Shown: positions 44,062-53,147 of the stretch, in pieces
Numbering within the stretch: the stretch's first letter is position 1
Layout of the letters: every line of letters begins with the position of its first letter
Origin: JAJDAT01 sp964570665
Lineage (GTDB): Bacteria; Nitrospinota; Nitrospinia; Nitrospinales; JAJDAT01
NCBI GenBank assembly: GCA_964570665.1
Contig: CAZMZH010000006.1
Span: 166,539-230,538, forward strand
Length of the DNA: 64,000 nt
Direction of reading: 5' to 3'
Program-made: the position numbers and the translations under genes
Notes under the pieces: model-generated
The model's database searches: none
Seen by the model: the letters and a program-made list of their open reading frames with translations, nothing else
What the model was told of the DNA's origin: nothing

Positions 44062-46086
44062 TTAGAATTGCCAAGTCAATTTTCCGAAAACACTCCGTTG
44101 AACTTGAGTTGGTTCAAAAAAGTTGTTTGCGGTTCCAGATAAAAATTCAGAATGCTCAGGATCTTGTAAGTTTTGCCCAACTAAACTTATTTCCAGTTTT
44201 TCCGTAGGTCTCCACCCTAACCGAGCATCCAATCGGGTATAGCTTGGGATATTTTGCCCATTTAGACCGTTGACAAAATAGACTCCAAAATCAAACTCAA
44301 ACTTATAGGGCAAATCTAAATACGATCTAATTTGCCACTGCGTATCGGGAACGTTCCCATCAATATCTTCGGAGCTCGCTTCAAACCAGGTAAAAGAAGC
44401 ATTTAGCTTCCAATAATCCAAAACTTCCCATTGGCTCGAAACTTCAACTCCATAAGTATCTTCATTCCTAGAGTTTGACAAAAAAATTGGTAGAACTAAA
44501 TGAGGAGACGGCGACGTTTCGAGAAACGAATTCCCACTAGGTGCATTTCTTAGATCATCGTAATGATTGAAAAAACCCACTGCATCTAGAAAAAAGCTTT
44601 TCCCAAACTGTGACCGATAACCGAGCTCATATGCTGTTAACTTTTCCGATTTAAAATCATTCCTACCCAAGGAAGTCACAAAAAGAGGCAGCCCAATCGC
44701 GGTACTCGTTGCGCGAACCCTAGCTTGGCTCAACCCTCCATCTTCAGTTCGCGAAGGAGTTCTAACAGCTCGTGAAACCGCTCCCCAAAAAGTGTTTTGA
44801 CTATCTGGAGTCAGGGCGAACCGAATATTTGGCTGGATTTCAACACCGCTAAAACGATTTAACGTAAACTTCGATCCTACAGTGAGGCTAAGGAGGTCTT
44901 GAATTAATTCCAATCGATCTTGAGCAAAAAAACTAAAATGATTGTATACCCTATTATTCGGAACCACTTGAAGAGCAAAACTATCTCCAAACTTATCTGA
45001 AATAGTTCGATTATTGATTCCCCAAATAATCTCATGATTTGATCCCATCAAGAATCTATGTTGGAAATCAAAATCAAACCTATCTAATTCAATATCAGAA
45101 ATATTTTCAATACTTCGTTCTTCGCGGTCATAAAAAAATTGCGTCTTAAACTCAGATCCATCTTCTAACGTACGAATCCAACTGACTAAAAAGTGTCCTC
45201 CTTCAATGGGGTCTCTCTTTGTTTCACTGTTTACAAGAGGAGGAGAAAAAGAACTAGGAACTGTATCATTCTTATTTCCTAAATCTCCTTTATAGTAGTT
45301 GCCATCAAAGAAAAGGGAATCCTTTTCATTAGGGTCCCAATCGATGCGAAAACCGCCTCTTGCAACCTTCCATTCGTCAAACGCTTCTTTACCCGTTTCA
45401 TCGGAAAAATCGTCGCGTTTAAATACTTTTCCAAAAACCCTATAAGTAGCTAAATCTCCAAGCGGCCCCCCATAGCGAATAGAACCTATGCCTTGATCTT
45501 GATTCCCAACCACAACGCTTGCCAATCCATCTTGAGTTTTTTTGCTATTTTTGGAGATTATATTTATGACTCCATTGACGGCGTTAGCTCCCCATAAAGT
45601 TGCGCCAGGCCCTCGAATCACCTCAATTCTCTCAATATCTTCTAAAACAAGATCTTTACTTCCCCAAAAAACCCCAGAAAAAATAGGCGTATAAATAGGA
45701 CGACCATCAATCATCACCAGTAACTTATTCGAAAACTGGTCGTTAAATCCACGAGAGGTGATAGCCCAAAGACTTGATGTTTTTCGCGCAACCTGTAATC
45801 CTGGAACCATTCTCAAAGCTTCGGCAATGTTATTAAATCCAGAACGTCTAATATCGTCGCCAGTAATGACATGAATTGCCGCAGCAGAATCAAATAACGG
45901 TTCTGCTCTTTTAGAAACCGATGTAATTTGCATTTCCATCAAATCGTCAAGAGTCAGTTCTTTCAAGTCAGTCGCATCTACGGGAATATCTTTTGCTAAG
46001 ATTACAGTAGGAAGTAAAAGAAAAATCACCATTACTAACTCTATGAGAGTAAACCTGAAAAACTTAGTAGACATAAAAGTAACCAT
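44062..46086 (-). CDS. TonB-dependent outer-membrane receptor
   Basis: A 674-residue receptor with a signal peptide ending about VILA. The Plug domain (residues about 50-165) begins LTLDDLMEMQITSVSKRAEP and contains HVITGDDIRRSGFNNIAEAL, RMVPGLQVAR and RIEVIRGPGATLWGANAVNG. The beta-barrel ends in a terminal Phe (GKLTWQF). It resembles receptors paired with YfiR-like proteins; the ligand is unknown. Co-transcribed with the YfiR-like gene. Confidence 0.9.
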   Translation of the reverse strand: MVTFMSTKFFRFTLIELVMVIFLLLPTVILAKDIPVDATDLKELTLDDLMEMQITSVSKRAEPLFDSAAAIHVITGDDIRRSGFNNIAEALRMVPGLQVARKTSSLWAITSRGFNDQFSNKLLVMIDGRPIYTPIFSGVFWGSKDLVLEDIERIEVIRGPGATLWGANAVNGVINIISKNSKKTQDGLASVVVGNQDQGIGSIRYGGPLGDLATYRVFGKVFKRDDFSDETGKEAFDEWKVARGGFRIDWDPNEKDSLFFDGNYYKGDLGNKNDTVPSSFSPPLVNSETKRDPIEGGHFLVSWIRTLEDGSEFKTQFFYDREERSIENISDIELDRFDFDFQHRFLMGSNHEIIWGINNRTISDKFGDSFALQVVPNNRVYNHFSFFAQDRLELIQDLLSLTVGSKFTLNRFSGVEIQPNIRFALTPDSQNTFWGAVSRAVRTPSRTEDGGLSQARVRATSTAIGLPLFVTSLGRNDFKSEKLTAYELGYRSQFGKSFFLDAVGFFNHYDDLRNAPSGNSFLETSPSPHLVLPIFLSNSRNEDTYGVEVSSQWEVLDYWKLNASFTWFEASSEDIDGNVPDTQWQIRSYLDLPYKFEFDFGVYFVNGLNGQNIPSYTRLDARLGWRPTEKLEISLVGQNLQDPEHSEFLSGTANNFFEPTQVQRSVFGKLTWQF

Positions 46087-46225
46087 TAAATAATAAGATA
46101 TTAACTAATTATAAGTTATTTGGATTAACTAGGGTGTGACAAACTTGAAACAAACTGGGCTTAAATAGAAATCTAATTTGAGGAAGTGCAAATAAAGTGA
46201 AATTTATAAAACTAAGAGGAAAAGA

Positions 46226-46639
46226 CTAAGGCATTCGCCTTTTTAAATTCTCCAGGGGAGGGGGAAATTCTTTTAAGTTTTTTTGTTCCGATTCAGAGCT
46301 TAATTCTGAAATCGCTTTTTTAAAAATTTTGTGGCAAATTTTACGCTTTGAATTAAAAATCAAAAATTCTTGTTTTTTTAAATTCTTTATTCCCATCCTC
46401 TCTACTTTAAGAGCAAGTCGTTGACGTTTTTTCTCAGAAAGTCCGGCTTCCTGCAAACAAGAAACCCAAGCTTCTTTTTCTTTATTATATTCATCGACAC
46501 AAACAGCGCTTTTCTTACAATCTGCCTGTCGAACTATTTCTCTAGCTTCCGTAACCGACGCAAAACAAAACATTCCACAAAAAAAAATGAACAAGGAGGA
46601 AATTTTTTTCGCTGTTTCCCGTTCGCGTATTTTTAACAT
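46226..46639 (-). CDS. Small secreted cysteine-containing protein, unknown
   Basis: A 137-residue protein with an N-terminal hydrophobic helix (SSLFIFFCGMFCFASVTEA) that may be cleaved after TEA. The mature part is helical and basic with four Cys (DCKKSAVCVDEYN, WVSCLQEAGLS, KRKICHKIFKK), which could form two disulfides in the periplasm. I recognise no family. It starts five bases after the DUF1566 gene's stop, so the two are probably co-expressed. Confidence 0.55.
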   Translation of the reverse strand: MLKIRERETAKKISSLFIFFCGMFCFASVTEAREIVRQADCKKSAVCVDEYNKEKEAWVSCLQEAGLSEKKRQRLALKVERMGIKNLKKQEFLIFNSKRKICHKIFKKAISELSSESEQKNLKEFPPPLENLKRRMP

Positions 46640-46644
46640 TTTAA

Positions 46645-47067
46645 TTATCTTCTAACCAACCGAACCGCATGAGAAATAGTTTTATCTCCCTTTTCATACC
46701 AATAAGCGAATCCATTCAAATAAAAAACAATTTGCGCTTCACGTTCGCCGCGAATAGAAGATGTCCAAGTACAATTTCCAGGTCCTGGAGGAAAAGCTGA
46801 GTCCATATGAATATCTCCTCCTTTAAAGTCCTTGTTTAACTTTTCTTCTTTAAAAAGGCTCAAAGCTTCTTGTAAACTCGGCAATCGCCAATCAGAATGC
46901 CCTCCAAATTGCTTTTCATTCAATTCTTTCGCATAGTCGCAAGCTTCCTGCCAGGTAATGTCTTTTTCTAAATCTTGACGAGAATCTTGAGCTTTCCAAG
47001 TAAGGCTAGTTTTGGAATCGTAAATCGTACCATCGCTACCCACTAGATATTGAGATTTTTCTTCCAT
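46645..47067 (-). CDS. DUF1566 domain protein
   Basis: A 140-residue protein with the DUF1566/Lcl C-terminal fold: DGTIYDSKTSLTWKAQDSR, ITWQEACDYAKELN, GGHSDWRLPSLQEALSLF and a final AVRLVRR. DUF1566 is found in surface or secreted proteins, usually with a signal or in multi-domain form. Here it stands alone and no signal peptide is evident. Biochemical role unknown. Confidence 0.8.
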   Translation of the reverse strand: MEEKSQYLVGSDGTIYDSKTSLTWKAQDSRQDLEKDITWQEACDYAKELNEKQFGGHSDWRLPSLQEALSLFKEEKLNKDFKGGDIHMDSAFPPGPGNCTWTSSIRGEREAQIVFYLNGFAYWYEKGDKTISHAVRLVRR

Positions 47068-47188
47068 CAGACTTTCCTCTAATTATTTGTAGTTAACCTT
47101 AACAACAGTTTGAACTAGTAAACCAAGAAAATTTATATTTTTTCTTCATTATATGACGTGAATAAAAATCAAGGGAATTCAAAAAAAT

Positions 47189-47983
47189 TTAATTTAGCTC
47201 ATAGAGATCCAGGCGTCTCCCCTTGAACAAATCATTCTTCGAGTTAATATTCTTTTTGCGAGATAATTCTATGTCTATATCAATTACCGACGCCTCTTCT
47301 TTTATTTCGGAAGCTCGGTAAAGTATATTTCCTTCTGGAGACACTATTTGACTTTTACCAATAAAACTTAAACCTTCGCCTGCAATACGATCTTCAGAAC
47401 CGACTCGATCGGCGGTAATTGCAAACACTCGATTTTCCAAACAACGAGTGACCATGGCGTCCGGGCAATGAGGAAGAACTAGATTTGAAGGATGAGCGAT
47501 AATATCCGCTCCCTTTAGAGCTAAAGTTCTTGCAGTTTCAGGAAAGCGCCAATCAAAACAAATCATAACGCCAACTTGAACTCCACCTAGTTCAAATACT
47601 TGCAAAGGCAAATTTCCCGGGCGAAAAAACTTATTTTCAGAATCAAAAACGTGGGCTTTCCTATAGGTCCCAACATATCCATCTGGAGAAATAATAACCG
47701 CGGAATTAAAAAGAGTATCGCCATCACACTCCGCAATCCCAGCAACCAGAGAAGTACGATTCGCTTTCGCCCATGAAATTAATTTTTGGGTGGTGGGTCC
47801 ATCAGGGATAGGCTCGGCTAACTCCTTTGCCTCTTGCTTGGAACTAAATTGATAACCGGTAGCAAATAACTCAGGCAGAACGATAAGTTCCGCAGAAAGA
47901 TTCCCCCACAAACCCAGCGTTCTCTCAATATTAGCCTCAATTTCGCCAAACTTGGGATCATTCTGAACAAACCCAACTTTCAT
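47189..47983 (-). CDS. Carbon-nitrogen hydrolase (nitrilase superfamily)
   Basis: A 264-residue enzyme with the catalytic triad E38 (LPELFATGY), Lys in YRKAHVF and Cys in MICFDWRFPETARTLA. It would hydrolyse an amide such as an omega-amide or carbamoyl amine in the cytoplasm; the substrate cannot be told. It ends the minus-strand block 18 bases downstream of aroC. Confidence 0.88.
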   Translation of the reverse strand: MKVGFVQNDPKFGEIEANIERTLGLWGNLSAELIVLPELFATGYQFSSKQEAKELAEPIPDGPTTQKLISWAKANRTSLVAGIAECDGDTLFNSAVIISPDGYVGTYRKAHVFDSENKFFRPGNLPLQVFELGGVQVGVMICFDWRFPETARTLALKGADIIAHPSNLVLPHCPDAMVTRCLENRVFAITADRVGSEDRIAGEGLSFIGKSQIVSPEGNILYRASEIKEEASVIDIDIELSRKKNINSKNDLFKGRRLDLYELN

Positions 47984-48001
47984 AATAACTCTTATTTCCT
48001 T

Positions 48002-49072
48002 CTATCTCAGTTGAGAATGCTCGTTTCTCATCAGATGATCGATTAAAGTAAGAGCTACCATAGCTTCAGCGATAGGCACCGCTCTAGGTGAAACGCATGG
48101 ATCATGACGGCCTTCGACGCGTATTTTGGATTTCTTACCTTTAACCGTCACCGTATCTTGTTCTTTCAAAATGGAGGAAGTTGGCTTAACCACTAACCTT
48201 AAAACGATATCCATTCCATTTGAAATACCGCCCAAAATACCGCCCGCATTGTTAGTTTTAGTAACTATCTTTTTTCCGGATTTCAAAAATGTATCGTTAC
48301 ACTGCGAACCGGATAAAGTTGCCGCCTCAAAACCTATTCCAATTTCGACACCTTTAACCGCAGGCAAAGACATTACCGCCTTGGCAAGATCTGCGTCTAG
48401 GCGATCAAAAACCGGTTCTCCCAATCCAGCTGGAACTCCTTGAGCAACCACTTCGACGATACCTCCAGTAGAGTCTCCCTTCTTTCTCAGCTTCATGATA
48501 TGATCTACCATTTTTTCAGCTGCTAATTTATCTGGACAACGAACTATATTTTTTTCTATTTCTTTGAAATCAATCTTCTGCGCGACTATTGGGCCAATTT
48601 GCTTAGAATATCCAATGACCTTTATTCGTCGTCTAGCTAAAAGTTTTTTTGCGATCGCCCCTGCGGCAACTCTACCGGCAGTTTCCCGAGCGCTGGACCT
48701 TCCTCCTCCCCTATAATCGCGGAAACCATATTTCATAAGGTAGGTATAATCGGCATGGCCCGGCCTAAAAAGATCTTTAATCAATTCGTACTTAGAAGAA
48801 TCTGCGTCCTGGTTTTCTATCCACAAACCAATAGGCGTCCCAGTCGTTTTATCCTGAAAAACTCCAGACAATATCCTTACTTCATCCGTTTCCTTTCTTG
48901 CCGTGGTAACCTTGCTTTGCCCAGTTTTTCTGCGGTCTAATTCCTTTTGGATGTCCCTTACTTTTAAAGGCAACCCAGCGGGACAGCCCTCTACCACTAC
49001 CCCAATACCTGGCCCATGAGATTCTCCCCACGTAGAAATCTTGAATATTTTTCCGAACGAATTTCCCGACAT
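48002..49072 (-). CDS. aroC: Chorismate synthase
   Basis: A 356-residue AroC, normal length. Signature stretches: FKISTWGESHGPGIGVVVEG, RRKTGQSKVTTARKETDEVR, RPGHADYTYLMKYGFRDYRG, GGRSSARETAGRVAAGAIA, and the C-terminal GRHDPCVSPRAVPIAEAMVA. It makes chorismate from EPSP using reduced FMN. The chorismate-using pheA and tyrA are 8 kb away on the same strand. Confidence 0.96.
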   Translation of the reverse strand: MSGNSFGKIFKISTWGESHGPGIGVVVEGCPAGLPLKVRDIQKELDRRKTGQSKVTTARKETDEVRILSGVFQDKTTGTPIGLWIENQDADSSKYELIKDLFRPGHADYTYLMKYGFRDYRGGGRSSARETAGRVAAGAIAKKLLARRRIKVIGYSKQIGPIVAQKIDFKEIEKNIVRCPDKLAAEKMVDHIMKLRKKGDSTGGIVEVVAQGVPAGLGEPVFDRLDADLAKAVMSLPAVKGVEIGIGFEAATLSGSQCNDTFLKSGKKIVTKTNNAGGILGGISNGMDIVLRLVVKPTSSILKEQDTVTVKGKKSKIRVEGRHDPCVSPRAVPIAEAMVALTLIDHLMRNEHSQLR

Positions 49073-49139
49073 CTAAACGATCCTTCTTCTTAAATATTTC
49101 TTCAAAGTTTTATTGCTTATAAGATTTTCAAACTACAGA

Positions 49140-49856
49140 TTATTTTTTTGATTTTCTCATGGTGAAACGAAATTGAGCTATTCGCGCCATAGTCTCTAAA
49201 TATTGCCATAAAGTTTTGGTAGATTCTCCTCGAGTTCGATCTTCGAAAACAATAGGTAGCTCTTTAATGCTAAAACCATTTAAATGACAAGCATAAAGAA
49301 TTTCCTCTACGATCGAAGGTCCAACCGACACCATTTTTTCTAATCCTATGGTTTTCAGTACCTCGGCCTTAAAACAACGGAAACCGGAAGTACAATCCAT
49401 GACGCCAACTCCCATAATCATTCGAATAAACCAACCGGCAAACTGCGTAATCCCAGTCCTCAAAAAATTTCGTCCCGTTTCTTTTCCGCCTTCAATAGAC
49501 CGTGAACCTAGAGAAACGTCATATTCATCCATCGCTTTAAGTAAATCCGGAATATATTTTGGATGATGAGAATAATCTGCATCCATTTCCACTATAAATT
49601 CCGCGCCTTGTTCAACGGCATAAATCAAACCTTTAATACCGGCAGTTCCCCGACCTTTTTCGTTTTTTCGAGTTATCAAATGAATTCTTGGCTCGTTCTG
49701 ACGCATAGATTCTACGATCTCGCTTGTGCCATCGGGAGAATCGTCGTCTACCACCACAACTCCAATAGAATCGTTCAAATTCAGAATATCTTCTATCAAG
49801 TCTCGGATGTTTTCTTTTTCATTATAAGTTGGGACCATTGCAAGAGTTTTTAACAT
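49140..49856 (-). CDS. Polyprenyl-phosphate mannosyltransferase-like GT2 (DPM1-like)
   Basis: A 238-residue GT2 enzyme: LAMVPTYNEKENIRDLIEDI, GVVVVDDDSPDGTSEIVESM, and VEMDADYSHHPKYIPDLLKA with the DxD-like DAD. There is no C-terminal membrane domain, as in the soluble DPM1 group. It would charge a lipid carrier with a hexose for use by GT39-type transferases, one of which is encoded 1.2 kb upstream in the same operon. Its start overlaps the GT9 stop by one base. Confidence 0.88.
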   Translation of the reverse strand: MLKTLAMVPTYNEKENIRDLIEDILNLNDSIGVVVVDDDSPDGTSEIVESMRQNEPRIHLITRKNEKGRGTAGIKGLIYAVEQGAEFIVEMDADYSHHPKYIPDLLKAMDEYDVSLGSRSIEGGKETGRNFLRTGITQFAGWFIRMIMGVGVMDCTSGFRCFKAEVLKTIGLEKMVSVGPSIVEEILYACHLNGFSIKELPIVFEDRTRGESTKTLWQYLETMARIAQFRFTMRKSKK

Positions 49857-50968
49857 TACGATATTTGTTCAACCAACTGGGTAGCTTTTTCTATTACTGT
49901 TTCAGACGAAATCTTTATCATGCAATGCTCTTCAATATCACAGGTTTTTCTATAGCAAGGCGCACACTCAATAGGACTCACAATAATTTCACCCTTATCA
50001 TATAAATCAATTTCTTGAGGACATGTAGGTCCAAAAAGAGCTAATACATGCTTTCCATGCCCAATAGCCAAATGCATAGGCAACGTATCGCCAGAGATTA
50101 ATAAATCACATCTAGAAATAATCGCCGAAAATTGAGTGATGGAATGCGAATTGCCGCCATCAAAAATCATTTTGGGAACTGAAGATAAAATTTGCGCATT
50201 TTTTTCAATTTCCGCTTTCCCTCCAAGCAAAATCAATTGCGCATTTTTTTGTGAATGAAGCGCTTCGATCAAACGACAATAGCCTTCAACTGTCCAAGCC
50301 TTATTCGCAAATAAAGGCCCTGCTCCTGGGCAAATTCCGATAACGGGCCGGTCTTTCGTTATCCCTATTTTTTCTAATAAAAGATCTGCATATTTTTCTT
50401 CTTCATTACCTGAGAACAGTTCGTACGGTTCTCGGTTGTATTCGAAACCAACCGCCTCAAAAATAATCTCTTGATAGGTTTTTTGGTTTTTTCTAAACTT
50501 TAGCTCGTCGTCAATTCCCAATTGGAAAGCGTATTCACATTCTGGATTAAATGGGAAAATGTTGCCAAAAGAAGAAAGCCCAAACCCTTTTTTTTCTGTC
50601 CCATCCACCTTCATTGCCAAAGCCGCAACGCGAACGTCTTTGTCTAGGGAAAGAACCAAATCAAATTTTTCTACTTCTAAACGACGGCAAACTTCGTCGC
50701 TATAAGCAAATAAACGATCAATATTTTCCAAACCATTTAATAGCCCGTAAGAGGGAGCTTCAACAACCCAAGTTATATAAGATTCGGGATATCGCCGTTT
50801 TAACTCCGAAAGCATCGGCGTCGTGCGCAAAACGTCCCCCATCGCCGCCAATTTTAAAATCAAAATGCGTTTGCCCATGGGTTTGTATTCTTCACACCCT
50901 TCGCAAAGTCTTTTAAATTGGCACGGCTTCTCGCCGTTAAAAAAACTACAATCCAGTTTATAGGTCAT
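49856..50968 (-). CDS. Glycosyltransferase family 9 (heptosyltransferase-like)
   Basis: A 370-residue GT9. KLAAMGDVLRTTPMLSEL at about residue 38 and DRPVIGICPGAGPLFANKAW, CDLLISGDTLPMHLAIGHGK and ALFGPTCPQEI are heptosyltransferase signatures. Before the domain is a Cys-rich leader with C7, C16, C22 and C25, which could bind a metal; the E. coli enzymes lack it. It likely adds a sugar to the lipopolysaccharide core or another envelope glycan. Confidence 0.85.
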   Translation of the reverse strand: MTYKLDCSFFNGEKPCQFKRLCEGCEEYKPMGKRILILKLAAMGDVLRTTPMLSELKRRYPESYITWVVEAPSYGLLNGLENIDRLFAYSDEVCRRLEVEKFDLVLSLDKDVRVAALAMKVDGTEKKGFGLSSFGNIFPFNPECEYAFQLGIDDELKFRKNQKTYQEIIFEAVGFEYNREPYELFSGNEEEKYADLLLEKIGITKDRPVIGICPGAGPLFANKAWTVEGYCRLIEALHSQKNAQLILLGGKAEIEKNAQILSSVPKMIFDGGNSHSITQFSAIISRCDLLISGDTLPMHLAIGHGKHVLALFGPTCPQEIDLYDKGEIIVSPIECAPCYRKTCDIEEHCMIKISSETVIEKATQLVEQIS

Positions 50969-51023
50969 ATAAATAATAAATTTTTAACAATAATATTCAC
51001 TCTTCGACAATCTAAACGTCACA

Positions 51024-52514
51024 TTAAATCTCTAATAAGTTCCCACGATATCCACGGCACCAAAACACTCTAAACTTTCGAATGGTTTTTCCTTCCCATT
51101 TAATACTTACAATCGGCATCTCAAACATTGCTTCAAATTGAGGTTGGACCAAATTTAAATTGCCTCTACCTTCTTCAAAAACATAAAGTCCGTCCTTGCT
51201 CAATAAATGAGAAAGATTCCCAAAATACGAATAACGTTTTAAACCGTGTATTTTGAATACTTGTGGCTTTCCAGGTAAGTAAAACGACAACTCGGCGGCA
51301 ATATTATGCCTATCGGTAAAAACAAACGTTTCTCCATCTTTTTGGAGCCCGCTATAGAACGTTCCAATATATTCTCCCAGTTGTTTCCATCCATAAGCCT
51401 TTTTAAGGAAAACATCTGTTTTGGGAGGAAGAGGAACGACTCTAAATATTCCTTGGAGATGGGCCAAAACTATAAATAAAACAACAGTAATGATAGCCCA
51501 TTTTTTGATAAAACGCAGTATTTTGTTATCTATAATCTTTTGTTTTCCGCCACGCGTCAAATATATGCCGGGTAACGCTAAAGTTGGCGCAAAATAAGCC
51601 ATCACGGGCCAGTTTCCTTGTATCTTAGTTTGAAAGCTAAAAACTAGGAAGAAAAGAAAAATGGGAACTGAAAATACAAATAAAAACAAAAACCGGTCGT
51701 CCTTTTCAGATTCCCAAAGCTTATAGCAATAGGTTATGACTATCCCCATCGAAATAAAAATAAAAGGGGTAACCACTAAAGCCTGAGCTCCTAAAAACTC
51801 TAAAAAACTCAGGATTGGGTTGATTGAAGGACCTTGAATTCCTCGAAAAAATTGAAATCGAAAAGAAACCCAATCATGACTGGCATTCCACAAAATAACC
51901 GGTAAAAAACAAACACAAGCTATTGCCATGGCAATGTAAGGTTCTTTTTGTTTCCATAAATTTTTATAATTTTTAGAAAATAAAATAAAGAGTCCTAAAC
52001 ATGGCAATATTAAAACCCCGTTATATTTACTCAACAAGGCGCCGCCAATAGCTAATCCAGCGCCATACCAAAAATAAGGTTTAGATTCCCAAATCGCTCG
52101 ATAAATGAACAGTAAACTAAGAGCAAAAAATAAAATGAGCGGCGTGTCGGGGGTAATTATTACCGAGCCTAAAGAAAAAATAAGGATAAGATTGAAAAAG
52201 ACAGCGGAGTAAATACCTACTCGGGGACTTTGAAATAAAGAATAGCCCAGGCGATAAGATATTAGGGTGATTCCCAATCCCGATAAAATAGCCGCTAAAC
52301 GAATGCCCTGTTCTGTTTCGCCAACTATGGCCGTGGAAATAGCAATAAATATTGCCACCATGGGTGGATGATCGTAATATCCAAAACTCAAATAGTTTGA
52401 CCAACCCCAATAATAAGCTTCATCGGGAATCAGCTCTATTTGTCCGGAAAAAAAATACCTAAATAGACAAACCAGGAACAAAAGAGCAATAAAGAAAACT
52501 CGATTAGAATTCAA
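51024..52514 (-). CDS. GT39/ArnT-like membrane glycosyltransferase
   Basis: A 496-residue polytopic protein of the PMT_2/ArnT type. The first loop has ELIPDEAYYWGWSNYLSFGY and YDHPPMVAIFIA, the D-E-A-Y-Y and D-H-P-P motifs of lipid-phosphate-sugar transferases. Many hydrophobic helices follow and a periplasmic C-terminal domain (DRHNIAAELSFYLPGKPQVF). It transfers sugar from a polyprenyl carrier to an envelope acceptor. The DPM1-like gene in the same block would supply the donor. Confidence 0.87.
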   Translation of the reverse strand: MNSNRVFFIALLFLVCLFRYFFSGQIELIPDEAYYWGWSNYLSFGYYDHPPMVAIFIAISTAIVGETEQGIRLAAILSGLGITLISYRLGYSLFQSPRVGIYSAVFFNLILIFSLGSVIITPDTPLILFFALSLLFIYRAIWESKPYFWYGAGLAIGGALLSKYNGVLILPCLGLFILFSKNYKNLWKQKEPYIAMAIACVCFLPVILWNASHDWVSFRFQFFRGIQGPSINPILSFLEFLGAQALVVTPFIFISMGIVITYCYKLWESEKDDRFLFLFVFSVPIFLFFLVFSFQTKIQGNWPVMAYFAPTLALPGIYLTRGGKQKIIDNKILRFIKKWAIITVVLFIVLAHLQGIFRVVPLPPKTDVFLKKAYGWKQLGEYIGTFYSGLQKDGETFVFTDRHNIAAELSFYLPGKPQVFKIHGLKRYSYFGNLSHLLSKDGLYVFEEGRGNLNLVQPQFEAMFEMPIVSIKWEGKTIRKFRVFWCRGYRGNLLEI

Positions 52515-52604
52515 GTTTTTGAGATGAAAATAAAAAGATACGCTAAAAAAGCCTACCTAAGTTTTAGGAGAGATCATGCAAAGAGGGATAGCATACTAAC
52601 GATA

Positions 52605-52931
52605 CTATAATTCTAAAGTATCTTCATCATCGTCATCATACACGTCGCCCGCGCTATTTTTATCCACCAATTCCCTAAGCTCTTTACCGGCTTTAAAAAA
52701 GGGAACCTTCTTAGCGGGAACGTCTACTTTAACCCCAGACTTTGGGTTGCGACCAGTTCGTGGGTTGCGTTCTCGGATTCTAAAACTACCAAACCCCCGC
52801 AGTTCCACTTTTTTCCCCTGACTTAGAGATTCTGTGATGCTGTGGAAGACTGTGTTAACAACAACTTCAGTTTGCTTTTTAGTCAAATTAATCTGGCTAG
52901 CGACTTTGGCGACCAGTTCAGCTTTGGTCAT
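52605..52931 (-). CDS. ihfB: HU/IHF family DNA-binding protein, IHF-beta-like
   Basis: A 108-residue protein; ELVAKVASQINLTKKQTEVV, VELRGFGSFRIRERNPRTGR and NPKSGVKVDVPAKKVPFFKA are the HU/IHF core. The tail beyond the usual 95 residues is acidic (DVYDDDDEDTLEL). The R-N-P-R-T-G-R-N-P arm inserts into the minor groove. Position after rpsA and sppA resembles the cmk-rpsA-ihfB order of proteobacteria. IHF can help tyrosine integrases of the type in the island. Confidence 0.85.
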   Translation of the reverse strand: MTKAELVAKVASQINLTKKQTEVVVNTVFHSITESLSQGKKVELRGFGSFRIRERNPRTGRNPKSGVKVDVPAKKVPFFKAGKELRELVDKNSAGDVYDDDDEDTLEL

Positions 52932-53147
52932 TAAAGCTCCCCTTTCTACAACGATTAATTATTTGGGAAAAATTTTACGAAGTATAACATTAAGCAACAT
53001 ATAGTCAAGGACTTTCGGGGTGATAAAGACCCACAAAAACCCATTTTTATTTAACCGCCGCTTCTTACGACAAAATCATAAAAAAAATAACAAAAAACTT
53101 TGCAAATTTGATTTTTTGTGAAATTAAAAAATCATAAAAACCACAGC

